A stretch of 51,898 nt of DNA. It comes from an uncultured Oscillospiraceae bacterium. GTDB lineage: Bacteria; Bacillota; Clostridia; Oscillospirales; Acutalibacteraceae. How positions within the stretch are numbered: position 1 is the stretch's first letter; each line of letters opens with the position of its first letter. Location of the stretch: NCBI GenBank assembly GCA_900545625.1, contig UQZS01000006.1, positions 1 through 51,898 on the forward strand, read 5' to 3'. Below the pieces are notes generated by a model that saw only the letters and a program-made list of their open reading frames with translations, was not told the origin of the DNA and ran no database searches. Positions 41,950 to 49,365 of this stretch are shown piece by piece. The translations under genes and the position numbers were made by a program.

Positions 41950-42662
41950 GCTGCGTCCTCCTTTTCGGAAACGGGTTCTATGACCGCGCCGAGCGCTGCT
42001 GCGGCGACCGCGCAGATGATGATGACAAAGCCCGACGAGACGGACTGCAAAAACGGGATATAGTGAAACGCGCAGCTAAGCCCCGCCGCCGTGAGCACCA
42101 CCGCTGCAACTGCGCCGGACTTTTTCATCGGCGGAATAAAGATCGCCAAGAACATCCCGTAGATCGCAATGCCAAGCGCCGAACGCAGGCTTTCAGGCAG
42201 AAGACTGTTCGCCGCCGCGCCCAGGAAAGTGCCCAGCGCCCAGCCGATATACGGTAAGGCAATAAGCCCAAACATATAGCGGCTGCCCACCTGCGCGCTC
42301 TGCCCGCTTGCTACGGCGAAAATTTCATCGGTGTTGCCGAACGCGATCCAAAAGCGGTCAAAAAGCCGCACGCTTTTATGGAGCTTTTGTGAAAGGGAAA
42401 CGGACATCAGCGCATAACGCAGATTGATGACCAGCTGTGCGAGCGCCATTTCTGCGTAAGCACCACCCGAAAGCATCAACGAAAGCCCCGCGAACTGTCC
42501 GGCAGAGGTGAGGTTGGTCATGGAGATTGCGACGATGAACGCGGTGGGAAGCCCGCCCGCTGCCGCCATCATGCCAAAGGTGAACGAAACGGACAGGTAC
42601 CCGAGCGCAATGGGTACGCCGTCGCGCAGCCCTTTTGCAAATCGGTTTTCACACGATGCCAT
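41946..42662 (-). CDS. azlC: AzlC family exporter large subunit (second copy)
   Basis: A 238-aa polytopic protein: AKGLRDGVPIALGYLSVSFTFGMMA, LLINLRYALMSVSLS-like segment (LVINLRYALMSVSLSQKL) and FGNTDEIFAVA are AzlC landmarks. Same length as the first copy, but clearly diverged. It has its own promoter and is not near the AraC regulator that accompanies the other pair, so the two exporters are probably used under different conditions or for different substrates. Confidence 0.92.
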   Translation of the reverse strand: MASCENRFAKGLRDGVPIALGYLSVSFTFGMMAAAGGLPTAFIVAISMTNLTSAGQFAGLSLMLSGGAYAEMALAQLVINLRYALMSVSLSQKLHKSVRLFDRFWIAFGNTDEIFAVASGQSAQVGSRYMFGLIALPYIGWALGTFLGAAANSLLPESLRSALGIAIYGMFLAIFIPPMKKSGAVAAVVLTAAGLSCAFHYIPFLQSVSSGFVIIICAVAAAALGAVIEPVSEKEDAA

Positions 42663-42700
42663 GCTTTCCCCCGCTTTCCTTTCTCACATTTTGCCGCATT

Positions 42701-42729
42701 ATTGTAGCACGCGCCGCCGCAAAGCGCAA
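42701..42729 (-). promoter_or_regulatory. Promoter of the second azlCD pair
   Basis: Minus strand TTGCGC, 17 bp, TACAAT, about 35 nt upstream of azlC. Confidence 0.65.
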
Positions 42730-42856
42730 GCGTTTTGCAAAGGAACTGTGTGCGAGTGCCTTTGCCGGGTGCGGACGGTCCCCGGACAGCATTTCGGTTA
42801 TTTTTGTCAAATTTTTTGTTGTTTTGTCAAAGTAACTTTTTTCGACTACGGAATCT

Positions 42857-42865
42857 TGCTATAAT
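42857..42865 (+). promoter_or_regulatory. Extended -10 promoter of the candidate structured RNA
   Basis: TGCTATAAT combines the TGn extension with a consensus -10. The upstream region is AT-rich; the -35 hexamer (TTTTTT) is weak. Confidence 0.5.
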
Positions 42866-42871
42866 CTCCCT

Positions 42872-43070
42872 ACCGGGTAAAAATACAGTGTTTCGCCGAG
42901 TGTGCGGAGCATATTCGGCAATTTGAGGGTTGACATAAAGTGCGTATGTCTGTTGCCCGGCAAAGGCGCCGTTCTCGGCGCGGCGGGCAGTGCGTAAGCT
43001 CTGCCTGCGTTTTCCGAAGATACGCACAAAAAGATCCCCTTCGCTTTTGGCGAAGGGGATCTCTCTTTTT
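42872..43070 (+). ncRNA. Candidate structured non-coding RNA, about 200 nt
   Basis: Between an extended -10 promoter and a strong terminator lies sequence with no believable reading frame but four hairpins. They are GCCGAGTGTGC/GCATATTCGGC (42895-42919), GACATA/TATGTC (42932-42950), a two-tier GC hairpin TGCCCG..GCGCCG/CGGCGC..CGGGCA (42954-42989), and GTGCGTA/TACGCAC (42990-43027) closing a 24-nt loop. The terminator is AGATCCCCTTCGC/GCGAAGGGGATCT (43032-43062) with CTCTTTTT. It has the size of 6S RNA, but I could not fit the long bubbled rod. The gene after it is on the other strand, so it is not a leader. No known family assigned. Confidence 0.55.
43032..43070. terminator. Strong bidirectional terminator
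   Basis: A 13-bp perfect stem (43032-43044 with 43050-43062), T-rich on both sides (CTCTTTTT rightward, TTTTTG leftward). It ends the rightward RNA candidate and the leftward GtrA-like gene. Confidence 0.88.
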
Positions 43071-43074
43071 CGGT

Positions 43075-43635
43075 TTACGCTTTCTTAGCGGGCTCTTTTT
43101 TTTCTTCTTTCGCTCCATCCTTATCCTCTTTTTTCTTGTGGAACAGGATCTTATCCACGGGGAAATAGAGGAAGAACTGGATCGCGCCGCAGACCGCCCC
43201 GGAAATGGAGATAGCGGCATTTTCCCCGACATATTCCGTGAAGAAACTGATGAGTGTCGGCGAAAGCCAGGCCGAAAAACAAATGAGCGCGATGGTAAAT
43301 ACGATATAGATCGGCAGCGTCACCGCGATGTTCGCGCTGGAATTGAACGTCTTTTCACGGTTGATGAAGAAAGAGACGATCTGGGCAATGACGTTGCTGA
43401 TGTTGGCGGCAAGGAAGATGCCGAGACCGGTTTCAGCCGTTGACTGAAAAAGGCCCCAATCGAAAGCCCGATGTAGAAATTCGTCCGTCATCGGAAGCTT
43501 GATCAGCAGGGGAAGAAAGGTCTGAATCACAAAAGCACCGAGGCTGACAACAATAAACTTTACAAATTGCCACAGGGTCTCGATACCTTTCCCCTTGCCC
43601 GCGGCAGCTTTGTCGATCTGATTTAATTTACCCAT
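43075..43635 (-). CDS. GtrA-like family membrane protein
   Basis: A 186-aa membrane protein with four hydrophobic segments and the GtrA-type block ANISNVIAQIVSFFINREKTF after the second helix. GtrA proteins are thought to flip or present lipid-linked sugars for cell-surface glycosylation. The C-terminal tail (about 163-186) is extremely rich in Lys, Glu and Asp. Start at 43635 with GGGAGAG. The gene is isolated, with its own promoter; no glycosyltransferase is next to it. Confidence 0.75.
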   Translation of the reverse strand: MGKLNQIDKAAAGKGKGIETLWQFVKFIVVSLGAFVIQTFLPLLIKLPMTDEFLHRAFDWGLFQSTAETGLGIFLAANISNVIAQIVSFFINREKTFNSSANIAVTLPIYIVFTIALICFSAWLSPTLISFFTEYVGENAAISISGAVCGAIQFFLYFPVDKILFHKKKEDKDGAKEEKKEPAKKA

Positions 43636-43670
43636 ACAAATTTACTCTCCCTATGTAAAAAATCTTACTT

Positions 43671-43699
43671 ATTGTAACACGCTGTACTACCTCTTGCAA
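43671..43699 (-). promoter_or_regulatory. Promoter of the GtrA-like gene
   Basis: Minus strand TTGCAA, 17 bp, TACAAT. Confidence 0.68.
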
Positions 43700-43812
43700 G
43701 TGATAAATCAAACAAGATTTACAAACACACTTTATGAAATATAACTAAAAAACAATACCCAAATTTGGCAAATATTTAACAAACTCGACTTGCACAGCCG
43801 CGCAATGCCGCA

Positions 43813-43841
43813 TTGCAAAACCGCACGGAACTTTGTATAAT
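43813..43841 (+). promoter_or_regulatory. Promoter of the tcdA operon
   Basis: TTGCAA, 17 bp, TATAAT, about 43 nt before the tcdA start. Confidence 0.72.
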
Positions 43842-43884
43842 AGGAGGCACAAAGCGGCGCTTTGCGCCCGAAAGGACGGGTAGT

Positions 43885-44598
43885 ATGGACGAGACGTTTT
43901 CCAGAGAACGGCTGCTCTTCGGCGATGCGGCGATGCAAAGGCTCTGGCGCGCACACGTCGCGGTGTTCGGCGTCGGGGGCGTAGGCGGCTATGTGTGCGA
44001 GGCGCTCGCGCGCAGCGGTGTCGGGCACCTGACGCTCATCGACGGCGACACGGTAAGTGAGAGCAACATCAATCGGCAGATCATCGCCTTGCACTCGACC
44101 GTCGGGCAGAAAAAAACCGACGTGATGCGTGCGCGGCTTTTGGACATTTCCCCCGAAATGCGGGTTTCGGTGTACGACGCCTATTACACCCCCGAAAACG
44201 CGGATGCATTCGACCTTTCCGCCTGTTCCTATGTGGTGGACGCGATAGACGATGTGCAAGCCAAGGTGGAGCTTGCCGTGCGCTGCGAGCAGTTAGGCGT
44301 GCCGCTGATCTCCTCTATGGGTGCGGGCAACAAGCTGTACCCTGAGCGCTTCGAGCTTGCCGATATCTATGAAACGTCTGTTTGCCCGCTGGCGCGTACC
44401 ATGCGCGCGGCGCTTCGCAAACGCGGCGTTCGGCATTTGCAGGTGGTCTATTCCAAAGAGCCGCCCCGTACGACTGCCGTACCGCCGGCGGACGGGACGC
44501 GTGTGCCGGGCAGTACGGCGTTTGCACCGCCTGCGGCAGGACTCATACTTGCGGGCGCGGTCGTGCGCGCACTCGCAAAAATAGGGGAGGAAGCATGA
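43885..44598 (+). CDS. tcdA: tRNA threonylcarbamoyladenosine dehydratase
   Basis: A 237-aa E1-like (ThiF/HesA) enzyme that uses ATP to cyclise t6A37 of tRNAs to ct6A. It begins FSRERLLFGDAAMQRLWRAHVAVFGVGGVGGYVCEALARSGVGHLTLIDGD, with the nucleotide-binding GVGGVGG, and has SNINRQ, VVDAIDDVQAKV and SSMGAGNKLYPERF. The start at 43885 has AAAGGACGG upstream. It overlaps the start codon of the aldo/keto reductase gene. Confidence 0.93.
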   Translation: MDETFSRERLLFGDAAMQRLWRAHVAVFGVGGVGGYVCEALARSGVGHLTLIDGDTVSESNINRQIIALHSTVGQKKTDVMRARLLDISPEMRVSVYDAYYTPENADAFDLSACSYVVDAIDDVQAKVELAVRCEQLGVPLISSMGAGNKLYPERFELADIYETSVCPLARTMRAALRKRGVRHLQVVYSKEPPRTTAVPPADGTRVPGSTAFAPPAAGLILAGAVVRALAKIGEEA

Positions 44599-45716
44599 TG
44601 CAATATCGGGATTTCGGCAAAACCGGCGAGCGCGTGTCCGTGCTGGGCTTCGGCTGTATGCGCCTGCCCGTGCGCGACAATCGGCTAAAAAGCATCGACA
44701 CGCCTGCGGCGGTCCGCCTTCTGCACGAAGGGATCGACGGCGGCATCAACTACTTGGACACGGCGTTTTTCTACCATCGCGGCAGAAGCGAAGCCCTTGT
44801 GGGCAAGGCGCTCGAAGGCGGCAAGCGGCAGCAGGTGCTGCTTGCGACCAAATCGCCGTTCGGCGGGTTCAAATTCGGTTTTGAATTTGAAAAAACACTC
44901 GAAACGCAGCTTCGCCGTTTAAAAACGGACTATATCGACATGTATCTGCTCCACGCGGTCAATCTGCGTTCCTGGCAGCAGTCTGCGCTAAAATTCGACC
45001 TGCTTACAAAACTCGAAAAAGCGCGCGAACAGGGGAAAATCCGCTACATCGGCTTTTCGTTCCACGACAGCTTCGACGCGTTTATGACGGTGCTCGACGG
45101 CTACGCACATTGGGATTTCTGCCAGATCCAATACAACTATTTTGATGTGGACTATCAGGCGGGCGAGCACGGTCTTTGCGAAGCGGCAAAACGGGGCTTG
45201 GGGCTGATTGTCATGGAACCGCTGCGCGGCGGCAAGCTCGCCGCCGTGCCGGAAAACGTGCGCGCAGTGCTGCCCGACGGCTCCCCCGTGCAGGCGGCGC
45301 TGGATTTTGTGTGGGATCGCCCCGAAACAAGCCTGCTGCTCAGCGGCATGAGCAACACACAGCAGCTGCAAGAAAATCTCCGCTTTGCACACGAGAGCCG
45401 CCCGAATAAGCTGACACAAACGGACAAAGCAAAATTCGCGCAGGCGCGGGAGATCCTGCAAAGCGCGGCGCGCGTGAACTGCACGCGGTGCGAATACTGC
45501 CTGCCCTGCCCGAAGGGCGTGAAGATCCCGGAGGTGTTCGCGCTGTATAACCAAAGCGTCATGGACGCGGACGGTGCGAAAAAAGCCTACGGAAAGCTGA
45601 AGGGTAACGCAAGAAGCTGTGTGCAGTGCGGCAAATGCGAGACGAAATGCCCGCAGCAGCTGCCCGTTCGCAAATTGCTTGCCGAAGCGCATACCGCGCT
45701 CGGCGGCAAAGGGTAA
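44598..45716 (+). CDS. Aldo/keto reductase with C-terminal [4Fe-4S] clusters
   Basis: A 372-aa protein. Residues 1-275 are an aldo/keto reductase barrel: GFGCMRLPV, then GINYLDTAFFYHRGRSE with the catalytic Tyr, LLATKSP with Lys and YLLHAVN with His. The C-terminal 90 residues carry two cluster motifs, CTRCEYCLPCPKG and CVQCGKCETKCPQQ. Such fusions are common in anaerobes; they may exchange electrons between ferredoxin and NAD(P)H. The start is ATG 44598 (or 44595), after GGGGAGG. Physiological substrate unknown; the neighbouring GH127 suggests sugars. Confidence 0.9.
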   Translation: MQYRDFGKTGERVSVLGFGCMRLPVRDNRLKSIDTPAAVRLLHEGIDGGINYLDTAFFYHRGRSEALVGKALEGGKRQQVLLATKSPFGGFKFGFEFEKTLETQLRRLKTDYIDMYLLHAVNLRSWQQSALKFDLLTKLEKAREQGKIRYIGFSFHDSFDAFMTVLDGYAHWDFCQIQYNYFDVDYQAGEHGLCEAAKRGLGLIVMEPLRGGKLAAVPENVRAVLPDGSPVQAALDFVWDRPETSLLLSGMSNTQQLQENLRFAHESRPNKLTQTDKAKFAQAREILQSAARVNCTRCEYCLPCPKGVKIPEVFALYNQSVMDADGAKKAYGKLKGNARSCVQCGKCETKCPQQLPVRKLLAEAHTALGGKG

Positions 45717-45727
45717 AGGAGACACGT

Positions 45728-47809
45728 ATGGAAGATCGCTTGAAGCAGCGCCCCGACCGAGCCTTGCAAAGCGAGCCGTTCGCGCTGCAAAACGTCCGCG
45801 TGACGGATGCGTTTTGGCAGGAAAAAATGCAGCTTGTACGCGACACGGTGCTGCCGCACCAGTGGAAGCTGCTGCACGATGCCGTGCCGGGGGCGGCGAA
45901 AAGCTACTGTATCCACAATTTCCGCGCCGCCGCCGAAGCGACCGCCCGCCGCCAAAGCGGGCAGGAAGTGGCGCCGCATTACACGAACCGCGGCTTTGAG
46001 GTGCTGCCCGAAGATCCCGACGCGCCGCAGCCCGATCGGTTTTACGGCTTCGTATTTCAAGACAGCGATCTGTATAAATGGCTCGAAGCGGTCGCCTATG
46101 CGCTGGCGGACGAGCCCGACGAAGCGCTGGAGGCGCAGGCGGATGCGGCAATCGACCTTGTCTGCCGAGCGCAGCAGGCGGATGGGTATTTAGACACCTA
46201 TTATATCTTGAACGGGCTTGACGGCGCGTTCCAGAATCTCAAAGATCACCACGAGCTGTATTGCTTTGGGCATCTTACCGAAGCTGCCGTGGCGTATGCG
46301 GAAGCAACCGGTAAAACACGTCTGCTTGAAGCGGCCTGCCGCTGGGCGGATCTTTTGGACAAGCGTTTTTCCGATTCCCCCTACGGCTGCCAAGGCTACC
46401 CCGGGCACCCGGAAGCGGAGCTTGCGCTGTTTCGGCTGTTTGCGGCGACGGGCTGCACGCGCTACCGAGAGCTCTCGCTGCGGTTTTTGGACCGCCGCGG
46501 GCAGCGTCCGTATTTTTATGATACCGAGCGCGGCTGCACGCCCGTCGCGCCCGGAGAGCTGCGCTATACCTATTACCAGGCGCACTTGCCTGTGCGCGAA
46601 CAGCACGAAGCGGTGGGACACGCCGTGCGGGCGATGTACCTGTACTGCGGGATGGCGGACGCAGCACGCCTGACGGGGGACGAGATGCTGTTGCGCGCCT
46701 GCCGTGTGCTTTTCGAGGATGTCACAGCACGCAAGATGTATGTGACGGGCGGCGTGGGCAGCACCGCCGACGGCGAAGCATTCACCTTTGCCTATGATCT
46801 GCCGAATGACACGGCTTATGCCGAGACCTGCGCGGCGGCGGGGCTTGTGTTCTTTGCGCGCCGCATGCTGCAAATCGAACCGCGCGCCGCATACGCCGAC
46901 GTGATGGAGCGCGTACTCTACAATGGATTGCTTTCGGGAATGTCAGCGGACGGCAAACGGTTTTTCTATGTGAATCCCTTAGAGGTCGATCCCGCCGCCT
47001 GTACGGGCGATCCGCGCAAGCGCCATGTGCACCCTGCGCGGCAGGCGTGGTTCGGCTGCGCATGCTGCCCGCCGAATCTGGCACGCGTGATCGGCTCTGT
47101 GGGGCAGTATGCATGGACAAAGACACAGAACACGTTGTTTGTGCATCTGTACATCGGCGGCGAGGTGATGCTGCAAACGCGAAGCGGAGAATCACACGTT
47201 CTTATGGAATCTGAACTCCCATGGGAAGGCAATTTTTCCGTGCACTTTCCGGACGGCCGCGGCGATGTTTTTACGCTGGCGGTACGCATCCCCGCGTGGT
47301 GCGCGGGGCAATATACGGTAGAGGGCGCAGAAAACGCAAAACGGTGGGTGCGCGACGGCTATTTGTATCTGCAAAAGGCATGGAGCGTGCAGGACACCCT
47401 GCAATTCAACTTTGCTATGTATCCACAGTTTGTGCGGTCGGACGCCCGCGTGCGGGAAAACATCGGCAAGGTCGCGCTTGTGCGCGGCCCGCTGGTCTAT
47501 TGCATGGAGGAAGCGGATAACGGGAAAGATTTGCATTTGTGCACGCTGGATGCCGCCGCCGGGGTCGATGTTTCGTGGGAGACGCTTTTGCCGCATATGC
47601 GCGTACCGGTTCTGACAGCGTCCGGCTTCCGCATATGTTCCCCGGAAGCAGCCCCACCGCTGTATGCGCCTGCTGTACCGCCGAAGCGGGGAAACACGCG
47701 GTATCGGTTCATCCCGTATTACCTGTGGGCGAACCGCACAGTAGGGGAGATGCAGGTTTGGATGCGCGCCGAGGGGAATACGGGCTTTGCAGGTGAAAAA
47801 AAGTGTTGA
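45728..47809 (+). CDS. GH127 beta-L-arabinofuranosidase
   Basis: A 693-aa cytoplasmic GH127 enzyme (DUF1680), releasing beta-L-arabinofuranose from plant hydroxyproline-rich glycoprotein sugars. Features are an (alpha/alpha)6 barrel (HHELYCFGHLTEAAVAYAEATG, REQHEAVGHAVRAMYLYCGMAD), Glu366 in YAETCAA as acid/base or zinc ligand, and FGCACCPPN (442-450) whose cysteines bind zinc and supply the nucleophile. A beta-sandwich domain follows. No signal peptide. Start at 45728 follows AAAGGAG. Its stop codon lies inside the -35 box of the tRNA promoter. Confidence 0.93.
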   Translation: MEDRLKQRPDRALQSEPFALQNVRVTDAFWQEKMQLVRDTVLPHQWKLLHDAVPGAAKSYCIHNFRAAAEATARRQSGQEVAPHYTNRGFEVLPEDPDAPQPDRFYGFVFQDSDLYKWLEAVAYALADEPDEALEAQADAAIDLVCRAQQADGYLDTYYILNGLDGAFQNLKDHHELYCFGHLTEAAVAYAEATGKTRLLEAACRWADLLDKRFSDSPYGCQGYPGHPEAELALFRLFAATGCTRYRELSLRFLDRRGQRPYFYDTERGCTPVAPGELRYTYYQAHLPVREQHEAVGHAVRAMYLYCGMADAARLTGDEMLLRACRVLFEDVTARKMYVTGGVGSTADGEAFTFAYDLPNDTAYAETCAAAGLVFFARRMLQIEPRAAYADVMERVLYNGLLSGMSADGKRFFYVNPLEVDPAACTGDPRKRHVHPARQAWFGCACCPPNLARVIGSVGQYAWTKTQNTLFVHLYIGGEVMLQTRSGESHVLMESELPWEGNFSVHFPDGRGDVFTLAVRIPAWCAGQYTVEGAENAKRWVRDGYLYLQKAWSVQDTLQFNFAMYPQFVRSDARVRENIGKVALVRGPLVYCMEEADNGKDLHLCTLDAAAGVDVSWETLLPHMRVPVLTASGFRICSPEAAPPLYAPAVPPKRGNTRYRFIPYYLWANRTVGEMQVWMRAEGNTGFAGEKKC

Positions 47810-47834
47810 CAAGCCGTTCCCTTTATATTATAAT
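47806..47834 (+). promoter_or_regulatory. Consensus promoter of the tRNA pair
   Basis: TTGACA, 17 bp, TATAAT, a full sigma-A consensus. The TGA stop of the GH127 gene is inside TTGACA. Confidence 0.85.
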
Positions 47835-47840
47835 AACAAA

Positions 47841-47857
47841 GCCGCCGAAAAGGCGGC
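47841..47857 (+). other. GC hairpin directly before tRNA-Met
   Basis: GCCGCC-GAAAA-GGCGGC, a 6-bp hairpin 6 nt before the tRNA. The tRNA acceptor arm itself begins GGCGGC, so the leader could compete with it; it may guide or insulate RNase P processing. Confidence 0.45.
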
Positions 47858-47863
47858 AGACAT

Positions 47864-47940
47864 GGCGGCATAGCTTAGTTGGCTAGAGCGTCCGGTTCAT
47901 ACCCGGAAGGTCACAGGTTCAAGTCCCGTTGCCGCTACCA
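47864..47940 (+). tRNA. tRNA-Met (anticodon CAT)
   Basis: A 77-nt tRNA with encoded CCA. The acceptor arm GGCGGCA/TGCCGCT has a G-U first pair; the anticodon stem TCCGG/CCGGA frames TTCATAC; the T arm holds GGTTCAAGTCC. The paired first position is unlike initiator tRNA, so this is elongator Met; a tRNA-Ile with lysidine-modified CAT cannot be excluded by eye. Confidence 0.93.
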
Positions 47941-47943
47941 AAC

Positions 47944-47968
47944 CGCGGCGGCATTTTGTGCCGCCGCG
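47944..47968 (+). other. Hairpin between the two tRNAs
   Basis: CGCGGCGGCA and TGCCGCCGCG pair perfectly (10 bp) around TTTTG. No T-tract follows, so it is a processing spacer and not a terminator. Confidence 0.6.
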
Positions 47969-47973
47969 TATAC

Positions 47974-48048
47974 GGCCCGGTGGTCAAGCGGTTAAGACAC
48001 CGCCCTTTCACGGCGGTAACACGAGTTCGATTCTCGTCCGGGTCACCA
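47974..48048 (+). tRNA. tRNA-Glu (anticodon TTC)
   Basis: A 75-nt tRNA with encoded CCA. The acceptor arm is GGCCCGG/CCGGGTC, the anticodon stem CCGCC/GGCGG frames CTTTCAC, and the T arm is ACGAGTTCGATTCTCGT. Confidence 0.96.
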
Positions 48049-48049
48049 T

Positions 48050-48080
48050 AACAGCGCACAGTTTTTGACTGTGCGCTGTT
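48050..48080 (+). terminator. Terminator of the tRNA pair
   Basis: AACAGCGCACAG and CTGTGCGCTGTT pair perfectly around TTTTTGA, followed by TGCTTTG. Confidence 0.82.
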
Positions 48081-48103
48081 TGCTTTGTATGATCTATCCC
48101 AAA

Positions 48104-48132
48104 TAAAACCCCCGCACGCGGACAGCGTGCGG
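48104..48132 (-). terminator. Terminator of the zinc-ribbon gene
   Basis: On the minus strand CCGCACGC pairs with GCGTGCGG (loop TGTCC), followed by GGGTTTTATTT. Confidence 0.7.
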
Positions 48133-48152
48133 AGGCGGGTCTGCAGTTTTAC

Positions 48153-48434
48153 TTACGCCTGCTGCTCCTTGAGCTTCGCAAAGCACTCGCTGCAATACAC
48201 CGGACGGTCGTCACGGGGCTGGAAGGGCACCTTTGCCTCGCCGCCGCACGCTGCGCACGTCGCGGTAAACATCTGTCTTTCTCCCCTTGCCGCGTTCTTT
48301 CTCGCGTCCCGGCACGCCTTGCAGCGCTGGGGCTCGTTCACAAAGCCTTTCTCCGCGTAGAACTCCTGCTCGCCGGCGGTGAAAACGAACTCGTTCCCGC
48401 ATTCTTTGCAAACAATGGTCTTGTCTTCGTACAT
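48153..48434 (-). CDS. Zinc-ribbon protein
   Basis: A 93-aa protein with four CxxC knuckles: CKEC (about 9), CKAC (about 38), CAAC (about 60) and CSEC (about 81), enough for two zinc ribbons. The N-terminal part (IVCKECGNEFVFTAGEQEFYAEKGFVNEPQRCKACR) is the widespread 'probable zinc-binding' domain of Firmicutes. The C-terminal ribbon resembles CxxC domains of nucleic-acid-binding proteins. Start at 48434 after GAGGTAGCAAC. Function unknown; RNA or DNA binding is plausible. Confidence 0.85.
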   Translation of the reverse strand: MYEDKTIVCKECGNEFVFTAGEQEFYAEKGFVNEPQRCKACRDARKNAARGERQMFTATCAACGGEAKVPFQPRDDRPVYCSECFAKLKEQQA

Positions 48435-48547
48435 GTTGCTACCTCGCTTGATAAAAATTTTTACTTACCCCAAGCGGACTTGCACCGCCGCATAGTGTCA
48501 ATGCTCTCCTTGCCGAGAAAGGGCGTATTGTTGGATAAATGCCGCGG

Positions 48548-49108
48548 CTACCCCCGCAGCTTGTGCCGAACCCTTTGAAGCGCATTGTCAACGGATTTGG
48601 GCGTGGTGCCGGTTTTTTCTGCAATTTCCTTGTAGGAAAAACCGTTGAGAAACAGACGAAGTACGGTTTGTTCGGTGCCGGACAGGCGCGTGGAAACGCT
48701 TTGCAACAGCTTTTCGCACTCGTCGCGCAGCACCTGCTGTTCTTCGGGACTTTGCGCCGCGTCGGGAAGAAAGCGGTCATCCAGCGGGACGAACTGCGCC
48801 GCCTGCGCGCCGTGCGCGCTCTTGCGCAGGGCGGAAACAATGCGGTTGTTCACACAAACGGACGCATACGTCCGAAAGGAGGCGCCGCCGTCTTTCGAAT
48901 AGGTGCGCACAGCCGCGAGCAGGCCTAACATCCCTTCCTGGAACAGGTCGTCGCCGTCGAGCAAAAGGCTTTTGTATTTTGCCGCGATGCTTCGCACGAG
49001 CGGCATCATCTCCGCCGCAAGGCGGGAAAGCGCCGCTTCATCCCCCTGCTGCGCGGACAAAGCGAACGCCGAAAGGCAGTCGGAGGACTTGTCCGCAGCA
49101 TTTGCCAA
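48548..49108 (-). CDS. RNA polymerase sigma factor, SigH-like
   Basis: A 186-aa sigma-70 family protein. Region 2 reads LVRSIAAKYKSLLLDGDDLFQEGMLGLLAAVRTYSKDGGASFRTYASVCVNNRIVSALR; region 4 reads LSGTEQTVLRLFLNGFSYKEIAEKTGTTPKSVDNALQRVRHKL. Order and spacing match the SigH/ECF-like group of Firmicutes, which in Bacillus starts sporulation or competence genes. It is shorter than Bacillus SigH (about 218 aa). The start is taken as TTG 49108, 6 nt after GAGGTG; the GTG at 49117 is part of that ribosome site. Confidence 0.88.
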   Translation of the reverse strand: MANAADKSSDCLSAFALSAQQGDEAALSRLAAEMMPLVRSIAAKYKSLLLDGDDLFQEGMLGLLAAVRTYSKDGGASFRTYASVCVNNRIVSALRKSAHGAQAAQFVPLDDRFLPDAAQSPEEQQVLRDECEKLLQSVSTRLSGTEQTVLRLFLNGFSYKEIAEKTGTTPKSVDNALQRVRHKLRG

Positions 49109-49174
49109 GCACGTCACCTCGCAGGCGCAAAATACAAAATTCCGAGAAACCGTCGGTTCAATCGTACAAAATAG

Positions 49175-49202
49175 ATTGTACCATAATTACAGATTTTGTC
49201 AA
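49175..49202 (-). promoter_or_regulatory. Promoter of the sigma factor gene
   Basis: Minus strand TTGACA, 16 bp, TACAAT. Confidence 0.68.
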
Positions 49203-49254
49203 CTAAAATTTTGTATAATGTGCATAGATGCCGAAATCTGTCAAAAACACAGCG

Positions 49255-49359
49255 TCAATATACGCCGAAGAGCGACAAAAGCACCGTGAGCGTACCGCTC
49301 GCCATGAGCACGGCGAGCAGCACACACATGACGCGGATCGCGATTTTTCGATTAAACAT
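49255..49359 (-). CDS. 34-aa hydrophobic micropeptide downstream of the phosphohexomutase
   Basis: A short gene, easily missed. It encodes MFNRKIAIRVMCVLLAVLMA and continues SGTLTVLLSLFGVY to a TGA: a positively charged N-terminus and one 24-residue membrane helix. AAAGGATG stands 8 nt before the ATG and overlaps the mutase stop codon; only 6 nt separate the genes, so translation is coupled. I do not recognise a named family, though single-helix peptides of this kind are frequent in Clostridia. The sigma factor promoter lies 53 nt further on. Confidence 0.6.
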   Translation of the reverse strand: MFNRKIAIRVMCVLLAVLMASGTLTVLLSLFGVY

Positions 49360-49365
49360 GGTCGG

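Noticed and set aside
42857..43070. Candidate RNA as 6S RNA
   Set aside because: Size fits, but the long rod closed by 5' and 3' ends with a central bubble could not be drawn; kept as unassigned.
42940..43443. 167-aa rightward frame through the RNA candidate and into the GtrA region
   Set aside because: It crosses a strong terminator, lacks a ribosome site and is antisense to the GtrA-like gene.
48435..48547. Ten- to twenty-residue peptides before the zinc-ribbon gene
   Set aside because: An AAGGAG lies there, but spacing is poor and the peptides have no features; probably leader sequence of the zinc-ribbon mRNA.
49197..49225. Rightward promoter TATAAT near 49214
   Set aside because: The possible -35 TTGTCA is only 12 bp away and no rightward gene follows.
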